This document shows positions 1 to 9,619 of a stretch of 10,469 nt of DNA, one piece after another. The notes beneath the pieces were generated by a model. It was given only the letters and a program-made list of their open reading frames with translations, was not told the origin of the DNA and did no database searches. Source of the stretch: Ophiosphaerella korrae (Eukaryota > Ascomycota > Dothideomycetes > Pleosporales > Phaeosphaeriaceae); contig JALNQF010000943.1 of NCBI GenBank assembly GCA_028456385.1, positions 1 through 10,469 on the forward strand, given 5' to 3'. Position 1 is the first letter of the stretch; each line of letters starts with the position of its first letter. The translations under genes were made by a program, and so were the position numbers.

Positions 1-2640
1 TCTTACTTATTAATTTTTAATAGCTAGCTCTTTTCTTATATATATATATTTATTAGTTAAGCTAGCGTAGGGCCCTTAGGCCTTATATTTAAACATCTTT
101 ACTAGTAGTTAAGCTCTTGTAGTTATTTACTTTTATAATTTTTAGTAAAGTTATAAATACTCTCTAGAGGTATACTTAAACTTTATCTTTCTATTTTTTA
201 TTCTATTTTCTTCTTTTTTTTCTTAGGCTTATCTTAGCTACTCTATACTCTCTTACTAGTTTCTTAGCTCTATTCTCTTATTCGCTTTCTACTTTAATTA
301 TTATAGCTACTTTTAACTTCTAACCTAAGTCTTATATAGCTAGCTAGCTTAGCTAAAGTAACTATAGTAGTAATAATCCTTTTTAGCTACTTTATAACCT
401 AGGTAAACTACTTTTAAGTTACTATTAAACTAAAAGTAAAGCTTTTTACTCTATTTCTATAATATATTATTTCTAGTATAAAAGTAAGTATCTATCCTTT
501 TTACTTATAAGCTCTTAGGTCTTACTAACTACGCTTTTTTTTTAGTTATTACTTTTTTCTTTAACTACTCTCTTTTACTTAACTTACTTTATAACTTTTT
601 TAATTAAGCTTTTAATATTTTTAAAGAGCGTAACTTTAGCTAGCTTCTTTCTTTTATCTAAGAGTTTATATATACTTACTATAATAAGTATAAAAATAGA
701 GCTTACTAGTAGAATAGTCTTTATAATATTTATTCTTATAACTTTAATAGCTTCTTCTATACTTCTAATAGCTTTTAGTCTTTTTTCTACTAGCTATACT
801 ATTAGGTATACTATTATAAGAGTTAAGAGATACTTACTTAAGACTCTTTAGCTACTTAAGCTATATACTTATAAGATCTTTCTTTAATTAATAATCTTTA
901 AGAGATATAAGCTTATTATAAGGCTATAGTCTATATAAGTTAATATACTTAGAAGACTATTAGCCTTTATAAGGCCTTACTACTAAAGCTACTACTACTA
1001 GGCTCTAATAAGGCTATAGCTTATAGTTCTAAAGAAGAAGATAATTATAGCTATACTACTTATATTTATAGTAGTATTAGATACTCTATTTTTTTTAATA
1101 ATAAAGGTATTATCTACTTTAATAGCTCTTATATTTATTATTATATTTAGGGCTATAATTATAAGTTAAGTAAGTCTTTAACTTTATTTTTCTTTTTACT
1201 TAATTTTATCTTAATAGTCTTTTAGAGCTTAGCTAATATATTTTTAGTAGTCTAGTAGCTAAATATAAGTAAGTACTTTTTTAGGTTAAAGGTTTTACTA
1301 AGAGTTACTACTATATTACTAAGCTCTTTAAGTAAGAGTATACTTACGCTAATACTTTTATTCTTATAGCTACTTAGTCTTCTAGCTACTTTATTACTAC
1401 GCCTTTTACGCGTAATACTATAGTAGCTAATATTTAGTATCTTATTTACTAAAATATTTCTCTAAGTTATTAAGTAGCTTATAAGTATCTTCTTATAACG
1501 CCTAGTAAGCTAGTATATTTTTATAAGCTTAAAGCTTACCTAGTAGTATATAGTATAAATAAGCCTAAAGATAATAACTTTAAAACTTTTAGCTATTTTT
1601 ATAGCTTTACTAATAATCCTTTTTACTAGTAAGCTTATAGCTAGCGTCTCTAGAGTTATACTATACTTAAAAGTAAGTCTAATAATTTTCTACTTACTAT
1701 TTTCTCTATAGTAGATAAGGCCCTTATTTATTAAGTTTTTTTTAGTTCTTTCTACTTTTTATCTCTTTTTAGTATTAGTAAATACTTTTAAAGTACTTCT
1801 TTTAGTAGTTTTAGCTTACCTTTAAGCTTTTATACTACTCTAAATTCTCTCTATTAACTACTAGCTCTTTAGGCTTTATAAGGTATACCTTTACGCTTTT
1901 TTTACTCTACTAACTTAGAGTTAGATATAAGTTACTTAAGTCTTAATAAAAGTTTAGAATATACTTATAAATACTTTATTAAGTCTCTTACTACTTTTAC
2001 TCTTACTTTTAGCTACTATTTAGCTACTCCTTTAACTTCTCCTCTTTACGCTCTACTTTCTAGTAGTAGTATTCCTACTCTAGTCTATTCTTAATTTAAT
2101 ATAATAGGTTTAAACTCTTCTACTTCTTCTTCTAAGGGCTCTTAGTCTCTTATTTCTATACTCTCTCTACTTCTTTAGTATTTTTTTAGCTTTTTACTTT
2201 AAGATCTTTAGCTTTAGAATTAGAATTACTATTATACTTATTATCTAAGTAGTATTTACTTTTAGCTACTTAGGTTTAGTCTTAGAAGTCCTCTTACTAC
2301 TTAAGCTTCTTCTTCTAGTTCTAAAGATAGTAATTAGTAATAATAAGTAATATAAGGTTTTTTCTTCTTAGTATCTAAGTACTAAGGCCTCTTTAGTTGT
2401 TTGTTTTTAGAGAAAATTAACTAAGTTCTTTTTTTCTTATTACTAATTCTTCTATTTACTTATAATACCTACTTGTTCCTTCTCCTATTTAAAATTTTTA
2501 GCTAATCTTTAGCTAAAATTAATTTCCTTATTAGGTTCCTTTTATATAAAGAATTTAAAGTTAGCTAGATTAAATTTAGGCTTTTATACTAGGATTTAAA
2601 CTAATTATAGCTAATAAGTTTATACTAGTAATAGTAAGTC
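1..2640. other. unassigned RIP-mutated region left of pol
   Basis: No intact gene, RNA gene or recognisable domain was found here. The plus strand is strongly pyrimidine-rich (for example 44 of 60 bases at 1981-2040), the same asymmetry as in the minus-strand gag-pol body, which weakly favours minus-strand coding ancestry. Several frames stay open for about 70 codons (plus 1882-2091, minus 793-587), but at the window's stop density such runs are expected by chance. A run of CTA triplets at 979-1002 (broken by AAG) could derive from CAG/CTG or CCA repeats. The 3' LTR of the gypsy element should lie at the right end of this region, but no copy of it could be matched to the right flank. The rest may be another decayed element or flanking DNA. 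Confidence 0.5.
37..49. repeat. short TA microsatellite
   Basis: A simple alternating TA run of 13 bases lies in the left edge. In a TpA-inflated background it has little meaning and may be partly a product of CpA/TpG conversion. Confidence 0.6.
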
Positions 2641-2819
2641 CTATCTATATTATTCTTATACTCGCCTACTTTGCCTTCTAAATACTAGCTCTATTAGTAC
2701 TAGTTTATCTAATACTCTTTTAGGTTACTCTTTAGTATTAAGTAAAGCTTACCTTTCTTTTTATCTAACTATAAAATCTTTAGCTTCTAGCTCTAAATTT
2801 TCTAAGATATCTATTAGTT

Positions 2820-3900
2820 CTTACTAGCTTTACTAGTAGAATTCTACTACTCTTACTCTTAGAGTATAGTTTCTAAACTTTATACTATCTAGGTTAGTAA
2901 GCTAGTACTATCTAGAAGGATATAACTAGATAACTTAATAAGGGCCCTTCTACTAAAGTTAGAGTTTCTACTATCTAGATTTATTCTAGTTACTAAATAA
3001 GTCTTAGATAAGTACTAATATTCCTTTAGGTATATCTTTTATACGTAACGTCTTTTTAGTATTAAACTATTCTTTACTTTCTTTTCTTAGCCTAATTATA
3101 TAATCTATAGCTTCTTAGAGTCTATTATTATATTTATTAAACTACTAGGCTTATAATACTAAGAGCGTAGTAGTATTATAAACTTCTAACTATAAGAGGG
3201 TTTACTATATAAAGATATAGAGTTTAATAGGTAAGACTTATTCCTAGCTATATATAAAGTATATTAGTATCTCTCTAGTACTATATTTTACTATAACTTT
3301 ATCTACTTATAGCGCGTAGAGTAGATTATTTACTTAATTACCTTTAATCTTTTAGAGAGTAGCTACTAACTCTTTATAGCTTCTTTTAATTATTCTTTAG
3401 CTTTAAAAGTAATAAGTACTTTTAATAACTCTTTAAGTACTATATAAGTAAGTAAAGTTAGTAACTAGTCTTTTATTTTCTAGTCTTCTATCTACTATTA
3501 TTTTAAATAGTACTCTCTATCTTAGAAATATATTTTATTTTAAGAACTTTATAATAGCTTCTAATATATTAACTCTAAGAGCTTTAGCTTCTACGTATAA
3601 GCTTATAAAGTCTTAATATATAATTATATATCTTTTACTTCTTTTACTATTAAGTATATAAACTATATCTAGTATAATCTATCTTTATAGGACTTTAAGT
3701 CCTTAATTTAGGTATAGCTCTTCTTTTACTATCTAAGGTAAATAAAATTAATATTCTTAGTAAGATTTTACGTAAGTTTCTATATCTTTAAATATATTTA
3801 GCTAGTAATATCGCGTCTAGATTTTTTACTATATTTCTTCTTAGCCTTAGTATCTACTTTTATTGTATAGTACTTTTAGAATCTCTAGCTACTTTTCTTT
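2820..3900 (-). pseudogene. pol: integrase with HHCC finger, DDE core and GPY motif (pseudogene)
   Basis: Integrase inserts the cDNA into the host genome. The zinc finger has the spacing H-x4-H-x29-C-x2-C, but all four ligands are Tyr codons at 3867, 3852, 3762 and 3753 (first bases). In the catalytic core the two Asp remain, in ILDIV (codon 3669-3667) and in IIVDRRLEN (codon 3492-3490). The Glu position about 35 codons later reads Lys (AAA, 3387-3385) after ATT, as ATTGAA to ATTAAA predicts. Flanking matches include KRYI (about 3630-3619) and EAKALR (about 3591-3574). The C-terminus keeps an intact GPY motif (2946-2938) followed by LTNLDSIKFRNYTLRV (about 2898-2851), typical of Ty3/gypsy GPY/F integrases. 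I see no chromodomain after it. The exact protein end is unclear; readable frame persists to about 2640. Confidence 0.9.
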
Positions 3901-4248
3901 CTTATCTACTACTCTTTTTAGTAAATACTATTTAGAGCTTTTAGCTTATAAGAGTCTTTATATAACTTTATACTTTTATATATTTTTATAGAGCTTTTAG
4001 GTATCTATTTTACTTATTCTAGCTAGAGTTTATAGTATTACTAGCTATTTTATAATATTACGTAGAAAAGGTATTTTTAGAGTATCTAGTACGCTTAAGT
4101 TTATTTCTATCTTTAAGTATATAAATTCTAGGTCCTAAGAGCTTATCTATAGTAAGATAAAGGTTATAGATCCTAAATAGTAGTTTATAAATTTTTCTAC
4201 GTCTTTTTTAGGCTTTTTTAGTAGCTACTATCTTAGTAGCTCTAGTTA

Positions 4249-4660
4249 CCTTAAGAGAGTATCTACTACTATATTCTTTTTCTTAGCTACGTACTTTATA
4301 TTAAATTCTTATATATTTAGAAAAGTAAGCTATCTTGTAATTAAAGCTTCTAGGAAGTTACTAGCGCTTTAATTAAGTTAATCTATAAGTATATAGGTAT
4401 TTATTTTTACTATAAAATAAACTCTATAGATTTATAAGTAGAATTTCTTAAGTACTAGTAGTATAGCTTTATACTTATATTTCCTAGAATCTTAGTTATA
4501 CTCTAAAAGTAACTATACTCCTAATTTATAGTATACTATATTCTAATAGCCTTTTAGGTTTTCTTACTAAAGTACTACGCTCTAACTCTTTTTACTTCTA
4601 TTAACTAATATAATAATTAGTTTAATAAGCTTACTATAGTCTATAGAGACTAATACTAGT
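4249..4660 (-). pseudogene. pol: RNase H domain (pseudogene)
   Basis: This lies directly after RT in the same frame. The start LVSIDYSKLIKLIIILVN (about 4653-4600) matches the segment leading to the first catalytic Asp of Ty3/gypsy RNase H; that Asp appears as Asn (AAT, 4602-4600), again one TpG to TpA step. The helix with the catalytic Glu reads KYKYKAILLVLKKF (4482-4441), where a Lys codon after TAT stands in for Glu. The domain ends with ADALSR-like VDTLLR (4266-4249), with Ala as Val and Ser as Leu through CpA loss. RNase H would degrade the RNA strand of the RNA:DNA hybrid. Stops are frequent, including three around 4380-4333. Confidence 0.85.
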
Positions 4661-4759
4661 ATACTAGTTAGTTAAGTTTTTAATTTATTTATAGTAAGAG
4701 AAGCTTCTTAACTCTATTTAAATTCTTTATTCTTCTTTAGTAGCTTAAATAGTAGTATT

Positions 4760-5580
4760 ACTATCTTAGTAAAACTTTTAATCTAGATTCTATAGTATAC
4801 GTAAAAGCTAATAAATATTTAGACTTCTCTTAGAGATCTATAGGCTAGCTATTTAATTATCTTTTAGACCTTCTTATTAGCTAAGTACTAGCCCTCTTTA
4901 TCTACTATATACTCTATAATCCTTATAGAGTTATAGTACTAATCTAATTTAAGACCTAAAGTAGTAGTACTAGCTCTCTTAAGGTTACGTAAAACTTTAT
5001 CTATATTAATAATATATTTGCTAATAAACTTTTAGATCCTAGGTTCTAGTAAGTCTAAGTTATAGTCTATTTTTAGGCCTTTTACTACAATATTATCTAT
5101 ATATAATATATAGCTAGTTAGAATTAATTCTTATAAGATTTTAGTTACTACTTATATAAACTTAGTAATAGAGTTTATAGTACCTATAAGTAGAGTATAT
5201 TACTATACTAGTCTATAAGTTAGCGTATAAAATACTATAAGTAGTTTAAAGTTTTAATAGAGCTCTACTTAATTATATCTAAAGAAGAAGTCTATTAGGG
5301 ATATAATATAGTAACTTATAAATTCTTCTAAGAATTTATTTAGGTTTAGAAGTAAGTTAGCGTTTCTAATAGTTATACTATTAGTGCGCTAGGTATTATT
5401 AATAAGTTAGTATCTTTAGTCTTTTTTTTTTACTAAAAACTAGAAGTTACTATATAAGCTTTTGCTTAATTTAAAAACTCTTTAGTTTAACTATTTTTAA
5501 ATTATCTTATTAACTACTTCTCTTAGTTTATAAAGTATAGAGAAGCTATCTTCTTTCTAGGCCTTATAGGGTACTATATT
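4760..5580 (-). pseudogene. pol: reverse transcriptase domain (pseudogene)
   Basis: This is the best preserved part. Reading down from 5580, the frame gives conserved gypsy RT blocks: FLVKKKD (about 5439-5419), the catalytic palm block SLIDFFF (5298-5278, Asp codon 5292-5290) followed by YN-x-VEL, and the active-site box YIDNIVVKG (5103-5077). The second Asp of the YxDD box has become Asn (AAT, 5094-5092), the change expected when GATGAT loses its TpG. After the box the pattern KIDYNLDLLEP and a thumb/connection segment (about 4860-4760, with SLREV-x-IFISFYVYYRI) follow the order seen in Ascomycota gypsy elements. About ten stop codons fall between 5580 and 5101. The enzyme would have copied element RNA into cDNA in cytoplasmic particles. 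It cannot be made or function now. Confidence 0.95.
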
Positions 5581-6360
5581 AATTTAAACTAGTAAGATAA
5601 TATTAGAGTAGATATAGCCTAATTCTATAAAGTTAAAGCTTAACGTAGCTTCTTAATATAGAAAAACTTTAATTAGTATCTTTTTTTCTCTTAGCTATAG
5701 CTAGTTAGTAATCTTTATTTTTACTAGCTATTCTTCTATAACCTAAATACTTATAGAAAAGAGAGTAGTTTTATTAGTAATATATTATTAGAATTATCTC
5801 TAGCTTTAGTTATTATTTACTAGCTACTTAAGTTCTACTCTTACTTTCTAGTCTAATTAACTCTCTACTTAGTAAGGCTATACTAAGAAGTTATAGACTA
5901 GCTATACTTTTTTACCTTTTAACTTATATATAGTATTTAGCTTAAATTATAGTTTTACTTTTAATAAGCTCTTAGGTATTTATTTTCTTTTTTTTACTTA
6001 TTTCTATATCCTTATAAGGTCTTCTAGGATTTCTAAGATACTTTTATCTAGAGAAATACTAGCTTATTTTATTATTATTAGATCTACTTATAGATTATTC
6101 TATAATTCCTAGTATAGATACTAGGTACTACTAATAGTTCTTTAGGCGTCTCTTTCTTATTTCTTTATTTTCTAGGTATCTATTTATAGAACTCTACTCT
6201 TAGTAGTAAGGTTTTTTACTAGTTTTTCTATTATTATTATATTTATCTATTTTATACTTTTTATTCTATTAAATATTACTATAAACTTTATAGAAGTATT
6301 TTAATTTTTTAACTAAACTTTATAGTATATTTAGCTATTATCTTCTTATTTAAAAGAGTA
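5581..6360 (-). pseudogene. protease-RT spacer of the polyprotein
   Basis: The in-frame stretch between the protease and the first RT block is spacer sequence of the gypsy polyprotein. It is densely stopped between 6300 and 5760 and recovers recognisable gypsy-like sequence just before RT, for example LNTIYKLKGKKV (5940-5905) and SFNFIELGYIYSNIILLV (5640-5587), which occupy the place of the segment leading into the RT fingers. No independent domain is visible. Confidence 0.6.
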
Positions 6361-6660
6361 TTAATAATCTATTATAAATAGGTTCCTAAAGATTATTAGG
6401 TAAGAGAGACCTCTTATAATAAAGAAGTTAGACTAGACTTTAATACTTCTAATAATAACTAGTACACCCTATATAATCTCTTTAAAGGACTCCTTTACTC
6501 TATTTATAGTAACTAGCTATACTCTAGCTATTTTTTTAGGTATAGAAGTTATACTTAAGCTAGTAGCTAAAGCTATTTTAAGGTAGATTATATTAAGTTC
6601 TACTCCTAAGTTAAGTAAGGCTAGTAGTCTAGTCCTATAGACCTAGATTATTACTTTTAG
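6361..6660 (-). pseudogene. retropepsin-like aspartic protease remnant
   Basis: The protease would cleave the gag-pol polyprotein. The active-site loop reads LALLNLGVELNII (about 6621-6586), which aligns with the Ty3/gypsy pattern hydrophobic-DSGAE-x-N-hydrophobic. The catalytic Asp codon is now AAC (6612-6610), the Ser codon TTA and the Ala codon GTA, each one CpA-type transition from GAC, TCA and GCA. Further on, the segment around 6420-6365 (IIRGLSYLIIFRNLFIIDY) resembles the second conserved block (hydrophobic-LG-x-P/N-F) of this protease class. It sits upstream of RT as expected and shares its frame. In-frame TAG and TAA codons interrupt it. Confidence 0.8.
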
Positions 6661-7700
6661 GTATTCTTTTCTAAGTCTTTTAATCCTACTAGGTTAGTTA
6701 TATTCTAAGTACTCTCTTACTATATTTATATTAGCTATAAAACTAGTAAAGTATATAAGTATAATAAGAAGTACTTTAGTAGAAGAGCCTAAGAGTTTAT
6801 AAGCTCTATACTTAATAATTTTTCTATTTATAGCTTTTACTATTACTTAGTTAAGAATATTAGTATTTATTACGTATAGGTGTAAGCTATTCTAAGAAAG
6901 AGCTACTAGTAGTCCTTTAGGGCTCTAAAGTATCTCTCCTAAGTCTTTAGTTATACTTACTATTACTTTTATATTTATAAACTCCTCTAACTTATTTACT
7001 ATAAAAGTAGGCTTTATAAGCTTCTTAAAAAGGTCTAGTATATTAGCTAAGAGTATTTATATAAGTAGAGATACTAGCGCTTTTATAACTTTTTATATTA
7101 CTTTTTTAGTATTTAGTTCTAGAGTATTAATTTACTTAAGCTTTTTTACGTAGTTCTTTTATTTATCTATTTTTTTAAGAAGTTATTCTAGATCTATTTC
7201 TATTTCTATATTATTAAATTAGGTTTACTTATATTTAAGAAATTTAGCCTCTTTTTTATAATTGTTTTGTATAGCTAGAATAGGTACTAAGAGCTCTTAA
7301 GTCTTAAACTCTACTATAGTAATATATATAGTTTTAGTAATATTTTCTTTTACTAGATTTTCTTTTATTTTTAGTTACTATATCTAGAATCTATTATATT
7401 CTTCTATACTTACTATTCTATCTTCTTCTAAATTATCTATTATACTCTTAAGTAAGTTTATTACTACTATTATCTAAAGCTATACTAGCTATTATATTAT
7501 AAGGTTTAGTATTACCTAAAAGTCTATTTCTCTATACTTTAGGTCTTGTATTCTCTACTAGATATACTAGATTATTATATTATTTTTGTTACCTCTTACT
7601 CTAATTTATTTAATAAACCCTTAGTAAGTTTACTTTATACTCTATTAGTATCTTCTAGTTTCTAGATTAAACTAAATCTATCTATTAAGTATTAAAGATT
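6661..7700 (-). pseudogene. gag-pol linker between zinc knuckle and protease
   Basis: The common gag-pol frame continues through this stretch. Between 7110 and 6970 it reads as a moderately conserved, Leu-rich segment (for example LEEFINIKVI near 6990-6961) that resembles the helical linker fungal gypsy elements carry ahead of the protease. The part from 7450 to 7150 is Glu/Lys-rich (for example IDNLEEDRIVSIEEYNRF at about 7440-7387), probably disordered in the ancestral protein. I assign no separate enzyme activity. Four of the 23 surviving CpA/TpG sites fall here (7263, 7268, 7547, 7587). Confidence 0.6.
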
Positions 7701-9420
7701 TTTTTTCTTTATAGTTATTAACGTAGTAATTTAGGTTTCTATACCTAATATAACTACAAAAGTCTAAACTTATACTTACTACGTTATTCTAATACTAAGG
7801 TCTTATATTATTCTAAAATAGTAGTAAAAAGTTCTTTTAAAATTATAGCTCTATCGCGAAAAGTATTACTAACTATAAGTTTACTATAGCCTAAGAGATC
7901 TATAGATACTTATCTACTTTAATTTATCTTTTTATAACTAAGTATACTTCTAGTAGCTAGATAAGTTCTTAGGCTCTAGCGTTTAGGTTATTTATAGCTA
8001 TAAGAGTAATTACTTAGAGTTTTATTATTTTAAAGTATTCTATAAGATTATTAACTTCTAATTACGTAACTTCTATTTTTAGAAGTATTTAGACTCCTCT
8101 CTATTCTTAAGTCTAGTTATAAGAGTTAGGTATAGGCTTTATATTAGAAGGCCTAAATATTCCTTTAGGTATTATATATAGCTATTTCTTATAGCTTATA
8201 AGCTTTAGTACGCTTATAGTTCTCTTAAAGGCTAAGTTAAAACGTTCTACTTATAGGTCTCTCTATACTAGCTAGTTAAAGTACTTCTAGATTATTTAAA
8301 AGTTAAAGTCTTCTATATTTTTATTACTTAGGTTATATTTATTAAAGACTTTTTATAAGTAGTACTTATTAAGTCTTTTTACTAAGTAGTATCTCTTTAT
8401 AGCTTCTATAATTATTCTTACTCTTTAATACTTTATAAACTAAGGGCTAAAGTTATTAAAGTAGTTTTAGAAAGAGAGGTTATCTATAAGTAAGTATTAC
8501 TATAGCTAAGTTTAGAGTACTTCTTTTATCTCTTCTTATTATACCTTATTAGACTCTTAGAACCTATTTCTTATTACTTCTCTAACCTTTACTTAATCTT
8601 TAGCTTTCTCTACTTCTATAAACTTAGTTATACTTTATTTAATAATATCTTTTTTTATCTTATTACTAAATATAATAATATTATAGATCTAGTCTCTAAT
8701 AGGCTATCTATAAAAGATTACTTATTCTTTAATACTATCTAGAAACTCTATTATATTAGTACTAGTAAACTTAAACTTCTTATCTATAAATAGGTTTTAT
8801 TTACTAATATATACTCTACTACTTTATTTTACTATTATTTTAATAGCTACTATAAGCTAGCTAAATATCTCTAAAGATATTTTAATTATTAGTTAGGGTA
8901 TATTTAGGATAGTAGAGCTATTATCTATTATTAGTATACTAATTCTTTTAGGTATATCTTATAGTCCTTTAGGTATTAGGTTTAGGAGTTCTAAGTTATA
9001 TAAGGAAGTTCTTAGCTAGTAAAGAGATAGCTTTAGTATAGTCTCTTTATTAGATAATAGGTTAGATCTTATAGCTTAAGATTACTTTATAATATTCTTT
9101 CTTTTACTACTCTCTTTATACGTTATTTATCTATAATTATAGTATACTACTTACTACTACTAAGCTATTTCTTCTTACTATACTACTTATTATTCTATTC
9201 TATCCTTACTATTTTTTTACTAGTTATTTTTTCTATTTTAATATTCTTATTATCTATACTTTTACTAGCTATTTATTAAGTACCTAAGAGCTTATTAAGA
9301 GCTTCTCTAATATTTCCTATTAGCTTCTTTATTTTTAGCTAGTTACACTACTTACTTTTTATACTACTTATAGCTTCTTAGGTCTTAAGCTCTATATATT
9401 TATAGCGTATTCTTATTTTT
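7700..9420 (-). pseudogene. gag: gag region of the gypsy element (pseudogene)
   Basis: Gag forms the structural shell of virus-like particles and binds element RNA. Three things support it here. First, the 5' part (about 9300-9120) has clustered in-frame stops such as TAGTAGTAGTAA (minus strand, near 9163-9152), as expected if poly-glutamine CAG/CAA tracts lost every C. Second, the middle (about 8800-8200) translates as a charged, Leu/Lys/Asn-rich segment, for example KVFNKYNLSNKNIEDFNF (about 8349-8296), with the feel of fungal gypsy gag. Third, a CCHC-type knuckle pattern closes it at 7752-7711. The frame is shared with pol. The original start codon cannot be located, because every ATG in the region has become ATA. 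The gag body call rests on position and resemblance and is weaker than the pol domain calls. Confidence 0.72.
7711..7752 (-). other. mutated CCHC zinc knuckle
   Basis: In the gag-pol frame the residues are Tyr-x2-Tyr-x4-Tyr-x4-Tyr, matching the retroviral knuckle spacing C-x2-C-x4-H-x4-C exactly. The codons are TAT (7752-7750), TAT (7743-7741), TAC (7728-7726) and TAT (7713-7711). TGT to TAT and CAC to TAC are both direct CpA/TpG to TpA changes, so all four zinc ligands are inferred to have been lost by RIP. The motif lies where the nucleocapsid part of gag should be, upstream of the protease. The Cys and His ancestry is inferred from the spacing, not seen. Confidence 0.75.
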
Positions 9421-9489
9421 ATACTTATACTTATACTATACCTATTCTTATATAAAATAAGTTAGCTTATCTTTAGTTTTATATATATA

Positions 9490-9592
9490 CCTATTCCTAT
9501 ACTTATTCTTATACCTATTCTTATACTTATTCTTATACTTATTCCTATACCTATACCTATACTTATTCCTATACTTATTCCTATACCTATCT
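9490..9592. repeat. hexanucleotide tandem array (CYTATW)n
   Basis: About 17 consecutive 6-bp units of the form C-C/T-T-A-T-A/T run along the plus strand, with a looser tail to about 9616 and a small outlier of the same type at 9421-9450. On the minus strand the array is free of stops in the gag-pol frame and encodes alternating Lys/Arg and Tyr/Asn, so it either lies in the extreme N-terminus of gag or in the leader just before it. The variation between units is C/T at position 2 and A/T at position 6, not a CpA to TpA pattern, so at least part of it predates or is independent of RIP. Confidence 0.85.
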
Positions 9593-9619
9593 ATTTCTAT
9601 ATCTATTCTTATACCTTAT

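Larger units (their letters stand above)
2640..9480 (-). mobile_element. degenerate Ty3/gypsy LTR retrotransposon, gag-pol body
   Basis: A single minus-strand frame (codons whose first base is at a position divisible by 3) can be followed from the Q-rich gag N-terminus near 9400 to the integrase C-terminus near 2800. The domain order is gag, CCHC knuckle, linker, protease, RT, RNase H, integrase. PR-RT-RH-IN is the Ty3/gypsy order; copia elements place integrase before RT. The frame is interrupted by many TAA and TAG stops, about one codon in ten, but I saw no sign of a frameshift between domains, which suggests an ancestral fused gag-pol polyprotein of about 2,200 codons. The sequence resembles gypsy elements common in Pezizomycotina, with the YxDD motif followed by VVKG and a Tyr-Asn pair. 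LTRs, primer-binding site and target duplications were not found, so the ends given are those of the recognisable coding body. Confidence 0.92.

Noticed and set aside
94..96. Only ATG in the window (minus strand) as a start codon
   Set aside because: It is followed by a stop after five codons and lies in a region with no recognised frame.
587..793. Minus-strand open frame of 69 codons, Lys/Ile-rich, vaguely like a transposase C-terminus
   Set aside because: No catalytic motif, length within chance, and the resemblance is only compositional.
1882..2091. Plus-strand open frame of 70 codons rich in Ser/Thr/Leu, with similar frames around 950-1147 and 1258-2400
   Set aside because: At roughly one TAA/TAG per 12 positions, a few runs of this length are expected by chance over six frames. 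No domain is recognisable, and the minus strand reads equally plausibly as a charged Q/K/E-rich sequence.
2476..2486. Minus-strand purine tract as polypurine primer for the 3' LTR
   Set aside because: Only 11 bases, no TG/TA-type LTR start directly after it, and no matching LTR copy on the right flank.
9490..9592. Telomeric or subtelomeric repeat
   Set aside because: The unit CYTATW is not a telomere-type repeat such as CCCTAA and varies between units; it also lies at the start of the gag frame.
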